Assembly (NCBI GenBank): GCA_963817035.1
Contig: CAWFMM010000004.1
Location: forward strand, 1 to 64,000
Reading direction: 5' to 3'
Source of the DNA: AC-49 sp963817035
GTDB taxonomy: Bacteria; Actinomycetota; Thermoleophilia; Solirubrobacterales; Solirubrobacteraceae
DNA length: 64,000 nucleotides
Part shown: positions 9,446 to 18,800 of the stretch, one piece after another
Layout: the number at the start of each line of letters is the position of its first letter
Numbering within the stretch: the first letter of the stretch is position 1
Translations under genes and position numbers: made by a program
Notes under the pieces: model-generated
The model's database searches: none
Told to the model about the DNA's origin: nothing
What the model saw: only the letters and a program-made list of their open reading frames with translations

Positions 9446-11704
9446 GTTCGTCGCGAGCAGGTCGAGGCCGCCGAAGAAGCCGACCTTCTGGCTGAACGCG
9501 CGCGTGAACGCGTTGCTGATCACGCGGTAGTTGTTGCCCTTGGCGCCTTGCTCGCAGTAGAGCGTGAACGCGCCGCCAGCGAGCAGGTTGTTCTGGATCA
9601 GGATGTTCGTGTCGCCGCCGCGGTTGCTGATGATCGCGGAGGTACGGCCGAACGACCCATCGGCGCCGATGCCGAAGATCGTGTTGTGGTCGAACGTCAC
9701 GTTGAGCGCGCCCGCGACGACCTGGCCGTTGACGTAGTGGCCGCCCCCCATCTGGAAACCGTCGGTGTGCGCCGCTGCGCTGTTGTAGAGGTCGTGGACA
9801 TAGCTGTCCTGGATCGTGATGTTCTGGTTGAGGTCGCCACCGTTCTCACACCCATGGATGTTCACCCGGATCGCGGTAAACAGGGCCTCGCCGAGCGCCG
9901 TGCCATTGGTGTTGGCACAGTCGATCTCGGAGTCCTCGATCAACAACGGCGTACCGGAAAAGCCACCGTCGCGGCTGAAGACCGCATACCCGCTGCGGCT
10001 GCTGGGACACGAGACCTTGGAATTGCGAATCACGACACCCGGTGCGGTCACATCGATACAACCCATCGTCTTCCCATCGATCACCGTGTTCGCCGTACTG
10101 ATCGTCGACGGACCCGTATACGCACTCAACACCGTCCCCGCCAGCACCCCCGTATTCGAGGGGCCGGGGAAGCAGCCGCCCCACGGGTCAGGACCATCGA
10201 AGGCGTTGAGCGTCTGGGTTGCGCATCGCGGCCCCGTCCCGCTGGTGTTGATCGTCCAGGTGCGCGTCGCGGGTGTCGCGTCGGTGTTGCCGGCCGCATC
10301 GGTCGCGCGCACGTCGAACGTGTGCGAACCGTCAGCGAGACCGCTGTAGGCCTTCGGGCTGGTGCACGCGCTCCAGGCCCCGCCATCCAAGCGACACTGC
10401 AACGTCGAGCCGGCCTCGGTCGAGCTCACACCGAACGACGCGGCGCTCGAGGACACCGTCCCGCTCGGACCACTCGCAATCGACGTATCCGGCGCCGTCG
10501 TATCAGGCCCGCTGGTGTTGATCGTCCAGGTGCGCGTCGCGGGTGTCGCGTCGGTGTTGCCGGCCGCATCGGTCGCGCGCACGTCGAACGTGTGCGAACC
10601 GTCAGCGAGACCGCTGTAGGCCTTCGGGCTGGTGCACGCGCTCCAGGCCCCGCCATCCAAGCGACACTGCAACGTCGAGCCGGCCTCGGTCGAGCTCACA
10701 CCGAACGACGCGGCGCTCGAGGACACCGTCCCGCTCGGACCACTCGCAATCGACGTATCCGGCGCCGTCGTATCAGGCACCGTGGTGTTGATCGTCCAGG
10801 TGCGCGTCGCGGGTGTCGCGTCGGTGTTGCCGGCCGCATCGGTCGCGCGCACGTCGAACGTGTGCGAACCGTCAGCGAGACCGCTGTAGGCCTTCGGGCT
10901 GGTGCACGCGCTCCAGGCCCCGCCATCCAAGCGACACTGCAACGTCGAGCCGGCCTCGGTCGAGCTCACACCGAACGACGCGGCGCTCGAGGACACCGTC
11001 CCGCTCGGACCACTCACAATCGACGTATCCGGCGCCGTCGTATCGACCGGCGTAGGCATTGTCGACGGCAAAGGCGTTGTCGACGATGGAGTGGTCGTCG
11101 ACGACGTGCTCGGCGCGGTGATGTCGATCGGCGCGTGCGTCGTCGACGATGGGTGGCTCGCGGCGTCGAGGGGGTCGCTCCCCGCCAGCACCTCCTCCCC
11201 GTCACTGAAGCTGTCGCCATCGGTGTCAGGCAGGACCGGGCTTGTGAACGAGGTCAGGACCTCGTAGCCGTCGGTGAGACCGTCGCCGTCGGTGTCACGG
11301 CGGCGCGGATTGGTCTTCGGTTCCCGCACGGTGAAGTTCGGGACGCGCAGCGCGAAGCCGACCATCCGCGGATAGGCAGGGGGGAACAACTCCCGGCGGT
11401 CGCTGAGCCCGTCCTTGTCGGTGTCCCTCGTCAGTGGGTTCGTCATCGAGTACCGGATCTCATAGCCGTCGCTCAAGCCGTCGTTGTCCGTGTCGGCACG
11501 GTGAGGATTGGTATGGGAGACGGTCAACTCGTAGTGGTCAGACAGCTTGTCGCCGTCACTGTCGCGGCCGGCTGCCTGAGCGACCGGGGGAAGTGCGACG
11601 AGCGCGAGCAGCGCCGCAGGGACGATCAGCGTCGTGACGCGTCGGGGGAGGCGGCGGCGTGCCGAAGAGCACAGGGTGCCCGACGGCGTGGTGAGGGAGC
11701 GCAT
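9056..11704 (-). CDS. Secreted thrombospondin-type-3 / Ig-like / beta-helix protein (probably 3'-truncated)
   Basis: The open frame is 882 codons. A signal peptide (about residues 20-45, ending PVAQAAG) is followed by calcium-binding thrombospondin type 3 motifs such as DSDGDKLSDHYEL, DTDNDGLSDGYEI, DTDGDGLTDGYEV and DTDGDSFSDGEEV (residues 46-180). Then come a Ser/Thr/Pro linker, three 90-residue Ig-like repeats (about 215-485) and a right-handed beta-helix-like domain rich in NxxI/NVTF/NITI rungs (about 500-750). From about residue 750 (after KVGFFGG) the reading loses beta-helix character and enters what looks like glycosyltransferase sequence, so the native C-terminus is probably missing. 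An extracellular, Ca-stabilised protein acting on or displayed with exopolysaccharide is plausible. Confidence 0.75.
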   Translation of the reverse strand: MRSLTTPSGTLCSSARRRLPRRVTTLIVPAALLALVALPPVAQAAGRDSDGDKLSDHYELTVSHTNPHRADTDNDGLSDGYEIRYSMTNPLTRDTDKDGLSDRRELFPPAYPRMVGFALRVPNFTVREPKTNPRRRDTDGDGLTDGYEVLTSFTSPVLPDTDGDSFSDGEEVLAGSDPLDAASHPSSTTHAPIDITAPSTSSTTTPSSTTPLPSTMPTPVDTTAPDTSIVSGPSGTVSSSAASFGVSSTEAGSTLQCRLDGGAWSACTSPKAYSGLADGSHTFDVRATDAAGNTDATPATRTWTINTTVPDTTAPDTSIASGPSGTVSSSAASFGVSSTEAGSTLQCRLDGGAWSACTSPKAYSGLADGSHTFDVRATDAAGNTDATPATRTWTINTSGPDTTAPDTSIASGPSGTVSSSAASFGVSSTEAGSTLQCRLDGGAWSACTSPKAYSGLADGSHTFDVRATDAAGNTDATPATRTWTINTSGTGPRCATQTLNAFDGPDPWGGCFPGPSNTGVLAGTVLSAYTGPSTISTANTVIDGKTMGCIDVTAPGVVIRNSKVSCPSSRSGYAVFSRDGGFSGTPLLIEDSEIDCANTNGTALGEALFTAIRVNIHGCENGGDLNQNITIQDSYVHDLYNSAAAHTDGFQMGGGHYVNGQVVAGALNVTFDHNTIFGIGADGSFGRTSAIISNRGGDTNILIQNNLLAGGAFTLYCEQGAKGNNYRVISNAFTRAFSQKVGFFGGLDLLATNYRGRSALWHDPGRRGQANPAPPMLRGDEVYAAKLALAGPWAHVPEILGSRQLDRPVGLAHRDAPRGAPLAGAGPRAHRGSANARRGRCNPAQPRRCPPRQGDRRAVLPAPALDHDRSLVDAGFARMIST
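10240..11049. repeat. Three tandem 270-bp near-identical repeats
   Basis: Three direct copies of a 270-bp unit begin near 10240, 10510 and 10780; for example gctggtgttgatcgtccagg recurs at 10241 and 10511, and at 10781 with a few changes just before it. Each encodes one 90-residue Ig-like domain (minus strand) with a conserved core LQCRLDGGAWSACTSPKAY and ATDAAGNTDATPATRTW. The few differences by eye are at the unit boundaries and one site near 11015. Near identity at the DNA level implies recent expansion or gene conversion, and such a tract is prone to copy-number change and assembly collapse. Confidence 0.9.
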
Positions 11705-12124
11705 GGAGGGCCTCTCGGCCGAACACGAGAAAACAGTCGCTTATCCGGCATGAGTGGCCGGATGTACGACGAGCGGCTACCCCGCGCAGCACCGGCGGTC
11801 GGCCGCAGGCCAATCGGTCCGCTTCAGAACTTCGGGAGCCGGCGTCAGGTCTTACGTGCTGGGCACCGACGTTCGCGGCGGTGCCATGCCTCGGGCAGAG
11901 TGATGTCGCGGCTGGTCCGGCGCGTTCGCGCGGTCAAGCGGGTGCGGAAGACGGTAGACGCGAATCCAACTGTCGCAGCCCTGTCTTTCCCGCAGGAGTG
12001 TGCCATCTCGAGCACGCGCGGGATCTCGAGGCATGCCCTTACGTACAGATCGGCCGTAGTTGTTCGGATGGGTTGTGGGGACCCACGTAGAAGTCCTGAC
12101 AGAGCCGGGCAAAAAAAACCGCCT
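11705..12124. promoter_or_regulatory. 420-bp region upstream of the repeat-protein gene, no gene recognised
   Basis: No convincing coding signal on either strand. It must hold the promoter for the secreted repeat protein (minus strand, starting at 11704). A short inverted repeat, ttatccggcat and its near complement around atgagtggccggat, lies at about 11740-11765. A run of eight A residues lies near 12111-12118. I cannot identify a specific regulator site. Confidence 0.3.
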
Positions 12125-12741
12125 TTATGATCGCCAAGGCATGTTTGTCTTCATAATCCGCTCGAGGTCGTGCAGCTCGATTTCCCCACGATGATCCGAA
12201 AACGGACGAAGGGCGTCGTCTGAAGACATTTCAGCAGAACAGGCCATTCGGGCGTCTCCCTCGATGTCCATCTGGAGTATGAGGTCACCGGCGATTGGTG
12301 GCGCGGACTCCGTCACCCAGTCGTCAAGGCGGATCGTCGTGCGATCGTTGATGACACCGAGAAACTTCTGGGGTGGAAGTGGACACCCTCGATTGGCGCG
12401 CTATCGACGGACGCATCCGCCATGAAACAAGGTATTCCGCGCGCGATCAGGTCAGCTTCGAATGGGGGCCCAGACAGACAACGGCCCCGGCGAAAAGCAG
12501 GCGAACCACGTCATCGAAGTCGTCCGGCACGAGGTAGCCGCCGTCCATGTCGGACCCGAGGCGCATGGCCAGCGGGTACTCCGTCTCCTACGGGATGGAG
12601 CTGGGCGCGATCAGTTCGCGGATCGAGGCCAGGTCGGCTTGTTTCGCAACCGAGAACCAGCCGACGTTGAGACATGTCGTTACGGAATCGGTGTTTCATG
12701 GTCGCTCGCTCGGCGTTTGCTCGTTCGAGCCTTACTTGCAA
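12125..12741 (-). pseudogene. FkbM-like SAM-dependent methyltransferase remnant, frameshifted
   Basis: Read on the minus strand in alternating frames, the segment gives MRLGSDMDGGYLVPDDFDDV (about 12565-12510), GIPCFMADASVDSAPIEGVHFHP (about 12440-12370) and, after a single-base frameshift at about 12368, KKFLGVINDRTTIRLDDWV followed by GDLILQMDIEGDA. It closes with ELHDLERIMKTNMPWRS. The string D-I-E-G inside LILQMDIEG plus a final VEL/EFHDL is typical of FkbM-type methyltransferases that modify surface sugars. At least three frameshifts are needed, so no full protein is made as written. The 5' limit is approximate. Confidence 0.55.
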
Positions 12742-12959
12742 CTCAACGGGGCGGGACGTGCCGTTTCTGCCGAGACAGACTCCCTACATCGACTCGTGGC
12801 GCACTTTTCTGATTGCGGGTCTTGGCGCGCGTTGCGGCTCGTGTTGTCGCGCAGCGGCAGCCGGGCGCGTCGCAATTCTTCCGGCGGCAGCGATAGATTC
12901 CCCGTCGCTGCCAGTCGAGTTGCGACTCGGGGGCGCGCTCCTCCCGCATGGAGCGACCA

Positions 12960-13888
12960 ACGTCGCTCGTCGGCGCGACCGATCGGCTCCGGCGCACCGG
13001 GGAAGTACTCCGCGAGGCAGCGCGGGCGAGCGTCGGTCGCCGTGAGGTCGCTGCTGCTCTGGACAACTGCAAACCCAGCCCTGGGTCGTCCGCGCAGAAC
13101 AGCCGGTTGACGTCTTCGCGGACAGCGCCCGCGCCGCCCCAGATGCTGAGTGCCGGATCGGCGTGCACGTGCGCTGGCGCTGCCGGCTCCGACGCGCCCA
13201 CAGATGGGTGGCGCTCGACCAGGGCGAGGCTCGCTCGGCGCCGGCAAGCAGATAGAGCGTGTACTCGGTCCAGTCGGCAATAGCTCGTCAGATAGGATGT
13301 CCATCCAGGGGGCGCCCTCCGACCGTCTCAAGGCGCTGCTGAAGCTCTCGCAGGACGGCCGTCGAGAGGACCGCAGGCGTCACGTTGATGCCGGACCGAT
13401 GCAGCCGAGGCTCGACGTCGAGCAAGTCGGCCGATATCTCGCCACCACCGCGTGGTGCACAGAACGCGACTTTCCGGGGGCCGAGTAGCGCGCGGCCGCC
13501 AGGGATGAGGGACCTCGCGGGTGACCGGTTTCAACGCAAGGACGTCCGGATCCAGGGTCAGCACGAACTCGGCATCGGTCATCGCCGGAGCGTTCAGCTT
13601 GATCACCTGCTGCCGCTGCCACGGCCGCACCTGCCAGGGCCGGCTGAACCGCACGAACGCGGGGAAGTACTCGTCCTCGACGATGAGGCGAATCGGCAGC
13701 TCAGGCCACTGGTCGAGGTAGGGGCCGACCTGATCGATCTCGTCGGCTCGAGCGACGACGAGCAGCTCGTCGAGCAAGGTCGGCGCGAAGTGCAGCAGCG
13801 AGCTGAACAGGAGGTCAAGCCGCGCCAGGTTCTCGCCGTAGTGGCGCCCGCTCACCTTCACGGGGATGAGACCGCTCAGCGTCGACAC
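12960..13888 (-). pseudogene. DUF6492-like glycan-associated protein, frameshifted
   Basis: The start GTG at 13888 shares its G with the preceding TAG. The first 150 codons read well: GLIPVKVSGRHYGENLARLD, LLFSSLLHFAPTLLDELLVVARAD, LPIRLIVEDEYFPAFVRFSRPWQV, PWQRQQVIKLNAPAMTDAEF and VLTLDPDVLALKPV. This resembles DUF6492 proteins, which have a GT-A-like LTLDxD motif and occur in exopolysaccharide loci. Later parts continue in other frames: MDIL near 13300, PAHVHADPALSIWGG near 13165, AVREDVNRLF near 13110 and FAVVQSSSDLTATDA near 13060. There are at least three frameshifts. The family assignment comes from memory of the sequence pattern, so treat it as probable rather than proven. Confidence 0.5.
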
Positions 13889-15138
13889 TATCCGGCCGCC
13901 GTGCGGAGGGCGACGGGCGATCGCTCGCCTGCTCCCGGCAGCGGTGGCGGGAACGACGGCGGGCGCGCCTCCGCCGCCGTTGCCCGTTCATTCGGTCGCA
14001 GAAGCCGCACGAGCGGCATGTGGCGCAGCGCGCTCATGTCGCGACGGCGCAGGAACGGCGCCTCGAACACCAGGTGGAAGCCCCAGCAGCACGCCAGGAT
14101 CACGGGCATGCCCACAACAACCATCAGGCCGAAGGTCGCGAGCGGCGAGACGCGCATCGGCCCGACGACGTACTTGCTGAGCAGACCCACATCGGGTCGT
14201 GGACGAGGTAGATGCTGTAGGAGAACAGTCCCAACCACAGCGCGAACCTGGAAGCGAGGACGCCGCGGAGGCGAACGCCGCCGCCCGGCATACATGAGCG
14301 CTCAGGCACGCGACGCCGACTCCGAAGAGTATGTCCATCCAGAAGAAGTGGGCGACCATCCATTCGGAGCCCTGCGCCGTCCCGAGCGCCACGAAGCTCG
14401 CCAGCGACGCCGGCGCAACGCAGCCCAGGACGCGCCGCTGGGCCGGGCGGTCGCTGTGGCCGAGTCGCACGGCCAGGACGCCCAAGGCGAACAGGACGAG
14501 GAGCTGCGGCGTCAGTTGATCTTGTTGAAAGGCGCGCCGATCGAGGCGACACCGTGCGCCATGAGCACAACGGCGGTAGTGAGCAGGACTGCGACGGGAA
14601 AGCCGATCCGTCGTCCGAGCAGGAGGAGCAGCGGGAACACGAAGTAGATCTGCCACTCCACGGCGATCGACCACAACGCACCGTTCGGAGACGCGCTGCC
14701 GACAACGTCCTGGAGGAGGAGGCCGTGGACGGCGAAGGACTTTCCCAACGCCGCCGCGCCAGTCCCCGGCTGCAAGAAGAGCGCGGCGACGATGACCGAC
14801 AGCATCAGCGCGGCCCAATACGGGGGAAGAATGCGCCAGGCTCGCCGCCGGAAGAAGTGCCGCAGCCCTCCCGACAGCCGCCCATCGTTGTTCATCGGCG
14901 CGAGCGCCAGCGAGAACCCCGAAACGACGATGAACACCGCCACCGCCATGTGACCGTAGAGCAGCCAGCCTAGAAACCAGGGACCTGTGTCGCGCGGAAA
15001 ACCCGGCCACGCCGTCAGCCAGATGTGGTGGAGGACGACGAAGATCGCCGCGGCGCCGCGGACGCCGTCAAGCCAGGCGACTCGGTGGCCACCGCCGCGG
15101 GCCCGACTGATCTGTGTTGCTGATCCGAGGGTCACCAC
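13888..15138 (-). pseudogene. Acyltransferase 3 (OafA-like), frameshifted
   Basis: The N-terminal 200 codons are intact from GTG 15138 and show the family signature WLDGVRGAAAIFVVLHHIWL and later VAVFIVVSGFSLAL, GALWSIAVEWQIYFVFPLLL with its WSI-x-VE-WQIY motif. The reading then shifts frame at about 14512 (LTPQLLVLFALGVLAVRLGH, WMVAHFFWMDILFGVG), again at about 14290 (ASRFALWLGLFSYSIYLVHDPMW) and again at about 14200 (LLSKYVVGPMRVSPLATFGL, ending at 13888). All pieces are collinear with a 10-TM acyltransferase of about 400 residues that O-acylates surface glycans. Three frameshifts would inactivate it unless they are sequence errors. Confidence 0.75.
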
Positions 15139-15167
15139 GCGCGCTCCTCGTCGATGTCGCCGCGGCC

Positions 15168-15981
15168 TCAGAGGCCGTCGTGCGCCCTAGGTCGGGAGGC
15201 AGACCACAGCTCGTGCGTCGAGCGACCCTCCGACGCCCGCAGCACGACCGCGGGCTCGCCGCGCTCATCGGGCTCCGACGGGCGCGGTGCAGACGGTGCT
15301 CCGACGGCGTCACCATCGTCAACGTCCTGGCCGACGTCACGCCGCCGCAGTATCGCAACGGCGTCGAGGACGGAGACGACCAGGAACAGCAGCACCCCGC
15401 CGAGCGCGATCACGGCCACCAGCCCTCGCAGCGTGCCTGATGCCTTTAGCGTCGCCGCGCGGGCGCCCACCAGGATCTGCGACCTGATCTGGTAGTACGG
15501 CGCCACGCCCTGCACCCGTTGCATCTGGGCGAGCAGGCGAGTGAGCTCCCGCCCGACGACGTTGGCGGTCGTCTCGGCCTTCGCGGGCGTGTGCCGGTAC
15601 CCGTGATCAGGACGATCGGCGCCGTGAACCCGAACGAGACGTCCGGTGCCACGGTGTAGGTGGGATCAGCGCCCTGCGCGGCCAGTGCCTGACGGGCCTG
15701 CTGCGCTGCCGACCCTGGCCGCGAGAACCTGGACGACGATCGACTGATCCGAGAAGCGCGTGTACGGGTTGTTCGCGCCCGAGCCCAGTTTCGGGTTGCT
15801 CTGCAATCTGGTCCGGGGTGGGCGGCGCCGGCGGGGGGACCAGGATGTAGCTGGCAGTCGTGGTGTACACCGGCTTCTTGATGGCGACGATGTAGACCGC
15901 ACCGACGAGCATGAGCGCGAGGATCGGCAGGGTGGCCAGCTTGTAGTGCCACACCTTTCGACCGACCAACAGCAGAGTCAT
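15168..15981 (-). pseudogene. Wzz-like polysaccharide chain-length/co-polymerase protein, frameshifted
   Basis: ATG at 15981 has a strong ribosome-binding site (aaggagg, about 15992-15998). The N-terminus has a first membrane segment, KLATLPILALMLVGAVYIVA, followed by KKPVYTTTASYILVPPPAPP, a layout typical of Wzz/Wzc-N proteins. Continuation is found in other frames: GSGANNPYTRFSDQSIVVQVLA, then RQALAAQGADPTYTVAPDVS with FTAPIVLITGTG, then GVAPYYQIRSQILVGARAAT and a second membrane segment LRGLVAVIALGGVLLFLVVSVLDA ending in a basic tail by 15168. At least three frameshifts. No tyrosine-kinase domain is attached. It would set polymer length together with the neighbouring ligase/polymerase. Confidence 0.65.
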
Positions 15982-17401
15982 GGAGCGGCCCTCCTTGGCT
16001 GGACAGGTTCTTGAAATCGTAGGTTGGATAAGCGAAGGCCCGGCGCAATGCGGTGCGGGGCCGGCCGTCCGTCAGTCCCTCGCCTGCAGCGAGCCGCCAG
16101 CAGGCGCCCGTGAGGCCGACCACGAGCGCGTAGACGCTGGCGAACATCGGGAACGAGAGAGAATCGAACGTGATCGAGCACGCGGCCGCCGCGAAGCCGG
16201 ACCCTGCGAGCGCGGCGCACAGGACGCGGAGCTCCGTGCTCTTCGAACGGCTGCGGGCCACCAGTGCCGTCACCGCCGGCATCACGAGGAAGACGAGCAG
16301 CGCGCCGAGACCCGACGACTCCGAGGTCGACGAGGGTCCCTAGGTACTGATTGTCGAAGATGTCCAACGGGTTGATGGGCAGATATGTTCCCCCGCCGTG
16401 CCCGAACCACGGTGCCTGGGCTGAAGAGATGTTCGACCAATGGGTAGTCATGGAGGCGGTACTGGATCGAGGAATCGTTGTTGCCGGCCGAGAAGAAGGT
16501 GGTGAGGGTGCCGATCAGCCCATGCGCCGACATGAAGGTGGCGGCGATCGCGAACGGCAACGCGAGCAGCGCCTTGAGGCGCGGGACCGGCGGCAGGAGG
16601 ACCAGCATCACGCCGAACGCGACGACGATCGCGATGATCCCTGAGCGGGACACCGACGCGCCGACGCCGAGGGCAATGAGCGCCGCGGGCGCCCAGCGCT
16701 TGAGCGGGCTGCTCTGCGCGTCGTACATCCCGAGGTAGATCGCGAGCGGAATCAGCATCCCTGATACCACCCCAAGTTCGATGGGCGTGATTGCGGTGCC
16801 GGCGGCGCGCCTCAAGGAGCCGCGAGCCACCGTGGTGGGGTCGTCGTGGTTCTGCGTGAATCCCGGGACCTCCCTGAGGTAGTGCGCGAGGTCCACGTTC
16901 GATCCGTACTGCAGCGCGGCCACAACCCCGCAGAACGCTCCACCCCAGCACAGGGCCCGTAGCACCCGGCGCACATCGCTGAGCGTGTTGATCCACTCGG
17001 CCGCAACCAACGCGATGCCGGTGATCACGATGAGCTCGATCAGAAAGCGGTCGGTGCCCTTCAGCTGCGCTGTCGTCAGAATCGCGCGGTCCATGAGCAG
17101 ATAGGACGCAAGCGCGCTCAGCCAGAAGGAGGCAGAGCACCACCTGGATCGGGTGCCGTCGCGTGGTGGGGTTGTATAAGCCGAGCAGCACCGTCGCCGA
17201 GTACACGAGGAAGACGGAAACGCCCACGAGCGATGCGGGATACCCCGGCGCGCCGAGGGCGCCGATCACGGTGGTCGACGGAATCAGCATCAACGCCAGG
17301 GCGAACACCTGCAGGAGCCGGACACCATTTGGCGGGGACGCCTGCGAGGCGATGGCCACGGCACCGGTCAGGCGTGGTTGGGTGATGGCGCGGGCGCTCA
17401 T
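15978..17401 (-). pseudogene. O-antigen ligase/polymerase-like membrane protein, frameshifted
   Basis: A multi-spanning membrane protein split over frames. Segments in order are LLQVFALALMLIPSTTVIGA (start ATG at 17401), then in a second frame FLIELIVITGIALVAAEWIN, LCWGGAFCGVVAALQYG, GTAITPIELGVVSGMLIPLA and ALIALGVGASVSRSGIIAIV. These are followed by HWSNISSAQAPWFGHGGGTYLP, and by VPAVTAL-like and FAAAACSITFDSLSFPMFAS segments in further frames. The SRSGIIA stretch and a large periplasmic loop before a final TM pair are typical of the Wzy_C/WaaL family. At least three frameshifts are seen. It ends next to the Wzz-like start, suggesting co-expression. Confidence 0.65.
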
Positions 17402-17501
17402 AGCGTCGCCCAACGAACGGCGCGGTCGCGGCGAATCTTCTGTCGGTCGCGTCGGTGGCGGATACGACGCCCCACGAGAAGTAGCCGGCGATTCCCGTCG
17501 C

Positions 17502-18668
17502 TCAGGCGCGGGCGGTCGGGGGGAAGTAGTCGTCGCGCCGTACGACCCTCACCAGCGCGCGCAGCTGGATGATCGTCTTCCACGCCAGATACCAGGGCGC
17601 GGCAAGCAACGCGAGCCAGGTACGGATGCCGGCACGGGCCTGGATCAGGCCGATGACGATGACGATCGCCAGTGTCAGCAGTGCTGCCCCGTAGATCGCT
17701 GCGAGGACCCAGGCCTGTACGACCGCCGCGAGCGCCAGCGCCGTCAACAGTGAGACCGTGGCGAGCGCGAACGGTGGGGTGGCGAGGAACCAGGCGGCCT
17801 CGAAAGCGGCGACGTCGTGGCGAGCGATGGCTCGCTTGAGCAGGCGCGGAACATAGGCTCGGGCGGCGTTCATGCGGCCGGCCTCGTAGCGGACCTTCTG
17901 GCCGCCGAAGCTGCTCCAGCCGTTCTCGCCCTCGGACTGCAGTCGCGCGGTCTCGACGTGACGGCAGCGCGTCCCGTCGAGGATCAGGTCCAACGTGAAA
18001 GCGAGATCCTCAGACGCGGGGGCGCGGAACTCGTGGGCGAGGGCGAGCGAGCGGCGGATCGCCATGCCGGTGCCGCGCAGGCGCACGGACAGGCCGAGCC
18101 GGTCGCGGCCCCGCGGGATCGTGATGCCCTGGAGCGCGAACGCGGCCAGCGAGGCTTCGGCCGCGAGACTCTGCCCGCGGCGGCTCTCGCTGCGGGCCTG
18201 CACGGCGTCGGCGCCGGCGGCCATCGCCTGCTCGCAGGCGTCGAAGAACCCCGGCTCGATGACCGAGTCGGCGTCGAGCATCACCACTGCGTCCCACTCC
18301 AGCGACCTCGCGCGCTCCAGCCCGGCCTGACGCGCGGCCGCGCGCCCGGGCTTCTCCTCGGGGCCTCGCTCGAGCACCAGCGCACCGAACTGTCTGGAGA
18401 TATCCGCCGTCGCGTCCTCGCAGCGATCCGCCACGACCAAGCAGCTGTCCCCAGCGCGAATGTCGGCGCGGATCGCCCCGAGGCACCGGCCGATCACGAC
18501 GGCCTCGTTGTGGGCAGGTATCAGGACGAGGAAGCGAAGCCGCTCCTCCGCCTGCCCGCCGCGCTCGCGGTACCACAGCGACGCCGCCGCCAACACCCCC
18601 AGGTGCGCGGCGGTGGCAAGGCCTGGAAGCCCCACTACGACCGCGGCCGCGATCAGCACGGTTGTCAT
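17502..18668 (-). CDS. Membrane glycosyltransferase family 2
   Basis: A 388-residue protein from ATG 18668. It has an N-terminal membrane segment (residues 3-25), a GT-A catalytic domain with LVLIPAHNEAVVIGRCL, the metal-binding motif VVMLDADSVIEPGFF near 125 and the acceptor/Q-x-x-R-W-like region QSEGENGWSSFGGQKVRYEA near 250, and then two or three C-terminal membrane segments (about 290-360). This resembles processive or membrane-anchored GT2 enzymes that build glycan on a lipid carrier. It is divergent from the next gene, with 132 nt between the starts. It is intact, although the gene just downstream (O-antigen ligase) is broken. A longer in-frame extension exists upstream but runs antisense to the neighbour, so it was not used. 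Confidence 0.8.
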   Translation of the reverse strand: MTTVLIAAAVVVGLPGLATAAHLGVLAAASLWYRERGGQAEERLRFLVLIPAHNEAVVIGRCLGAIRADIRAGDSCLVVADRCEDATADISRQFGALVLERGPEEKPGRAAARQAGLERARSLEWDAVVMLDADSVIEPGFFDACEQAMAAGADAVQARSESRRGQSLAAEASLAAFALQGITIPRGRDRLGLSVRLRGTGMAIRRSLALAHEFRAPASEDLAFTLDLILDGTRCRHVETARLQSEGENGWSSFGGQKVRYEAGRMNAARAYVPRLLKRAIARHDVAAFEAAWFLATPPFALATVSLLTALALAAVVQAWVLAAIYGAALLTLAIVIVIGLIQARAGIRTWLALLAAPWYLAWKTIIQLRALVRVVRRDDYFPPTARA

Positions 18669-18800
18669 AGGCCCAGGAGATCCGCTCGCCGTTGCATCGT
18701 GACCTGTCAACGGCGCCCAGGGCCGCGCACTTCCGTGTCGATTGCATAAGCGGCTTGGACGGGCCGAAAGACCGTGCGCCCGGGACGCGTTGGTTGGCCG

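Noticed and set aside
10240..11049. CRISPR array in the region of regular repeats
   Set aside because: The repeats are 270 bp, contiguous and in frame with a protein; there are no short repeats with unique spacers and no cas genes.
9548..12130. An 860-codon plus-strand open frame across the repeat-protein gene
   Set aside because: It is the antisense shadow of the secreted repeat protein: composition is Arg/Ala-rich, no domain is recognisable, and the minus strand encodes clear calcium-binding and Ig-like motifs.
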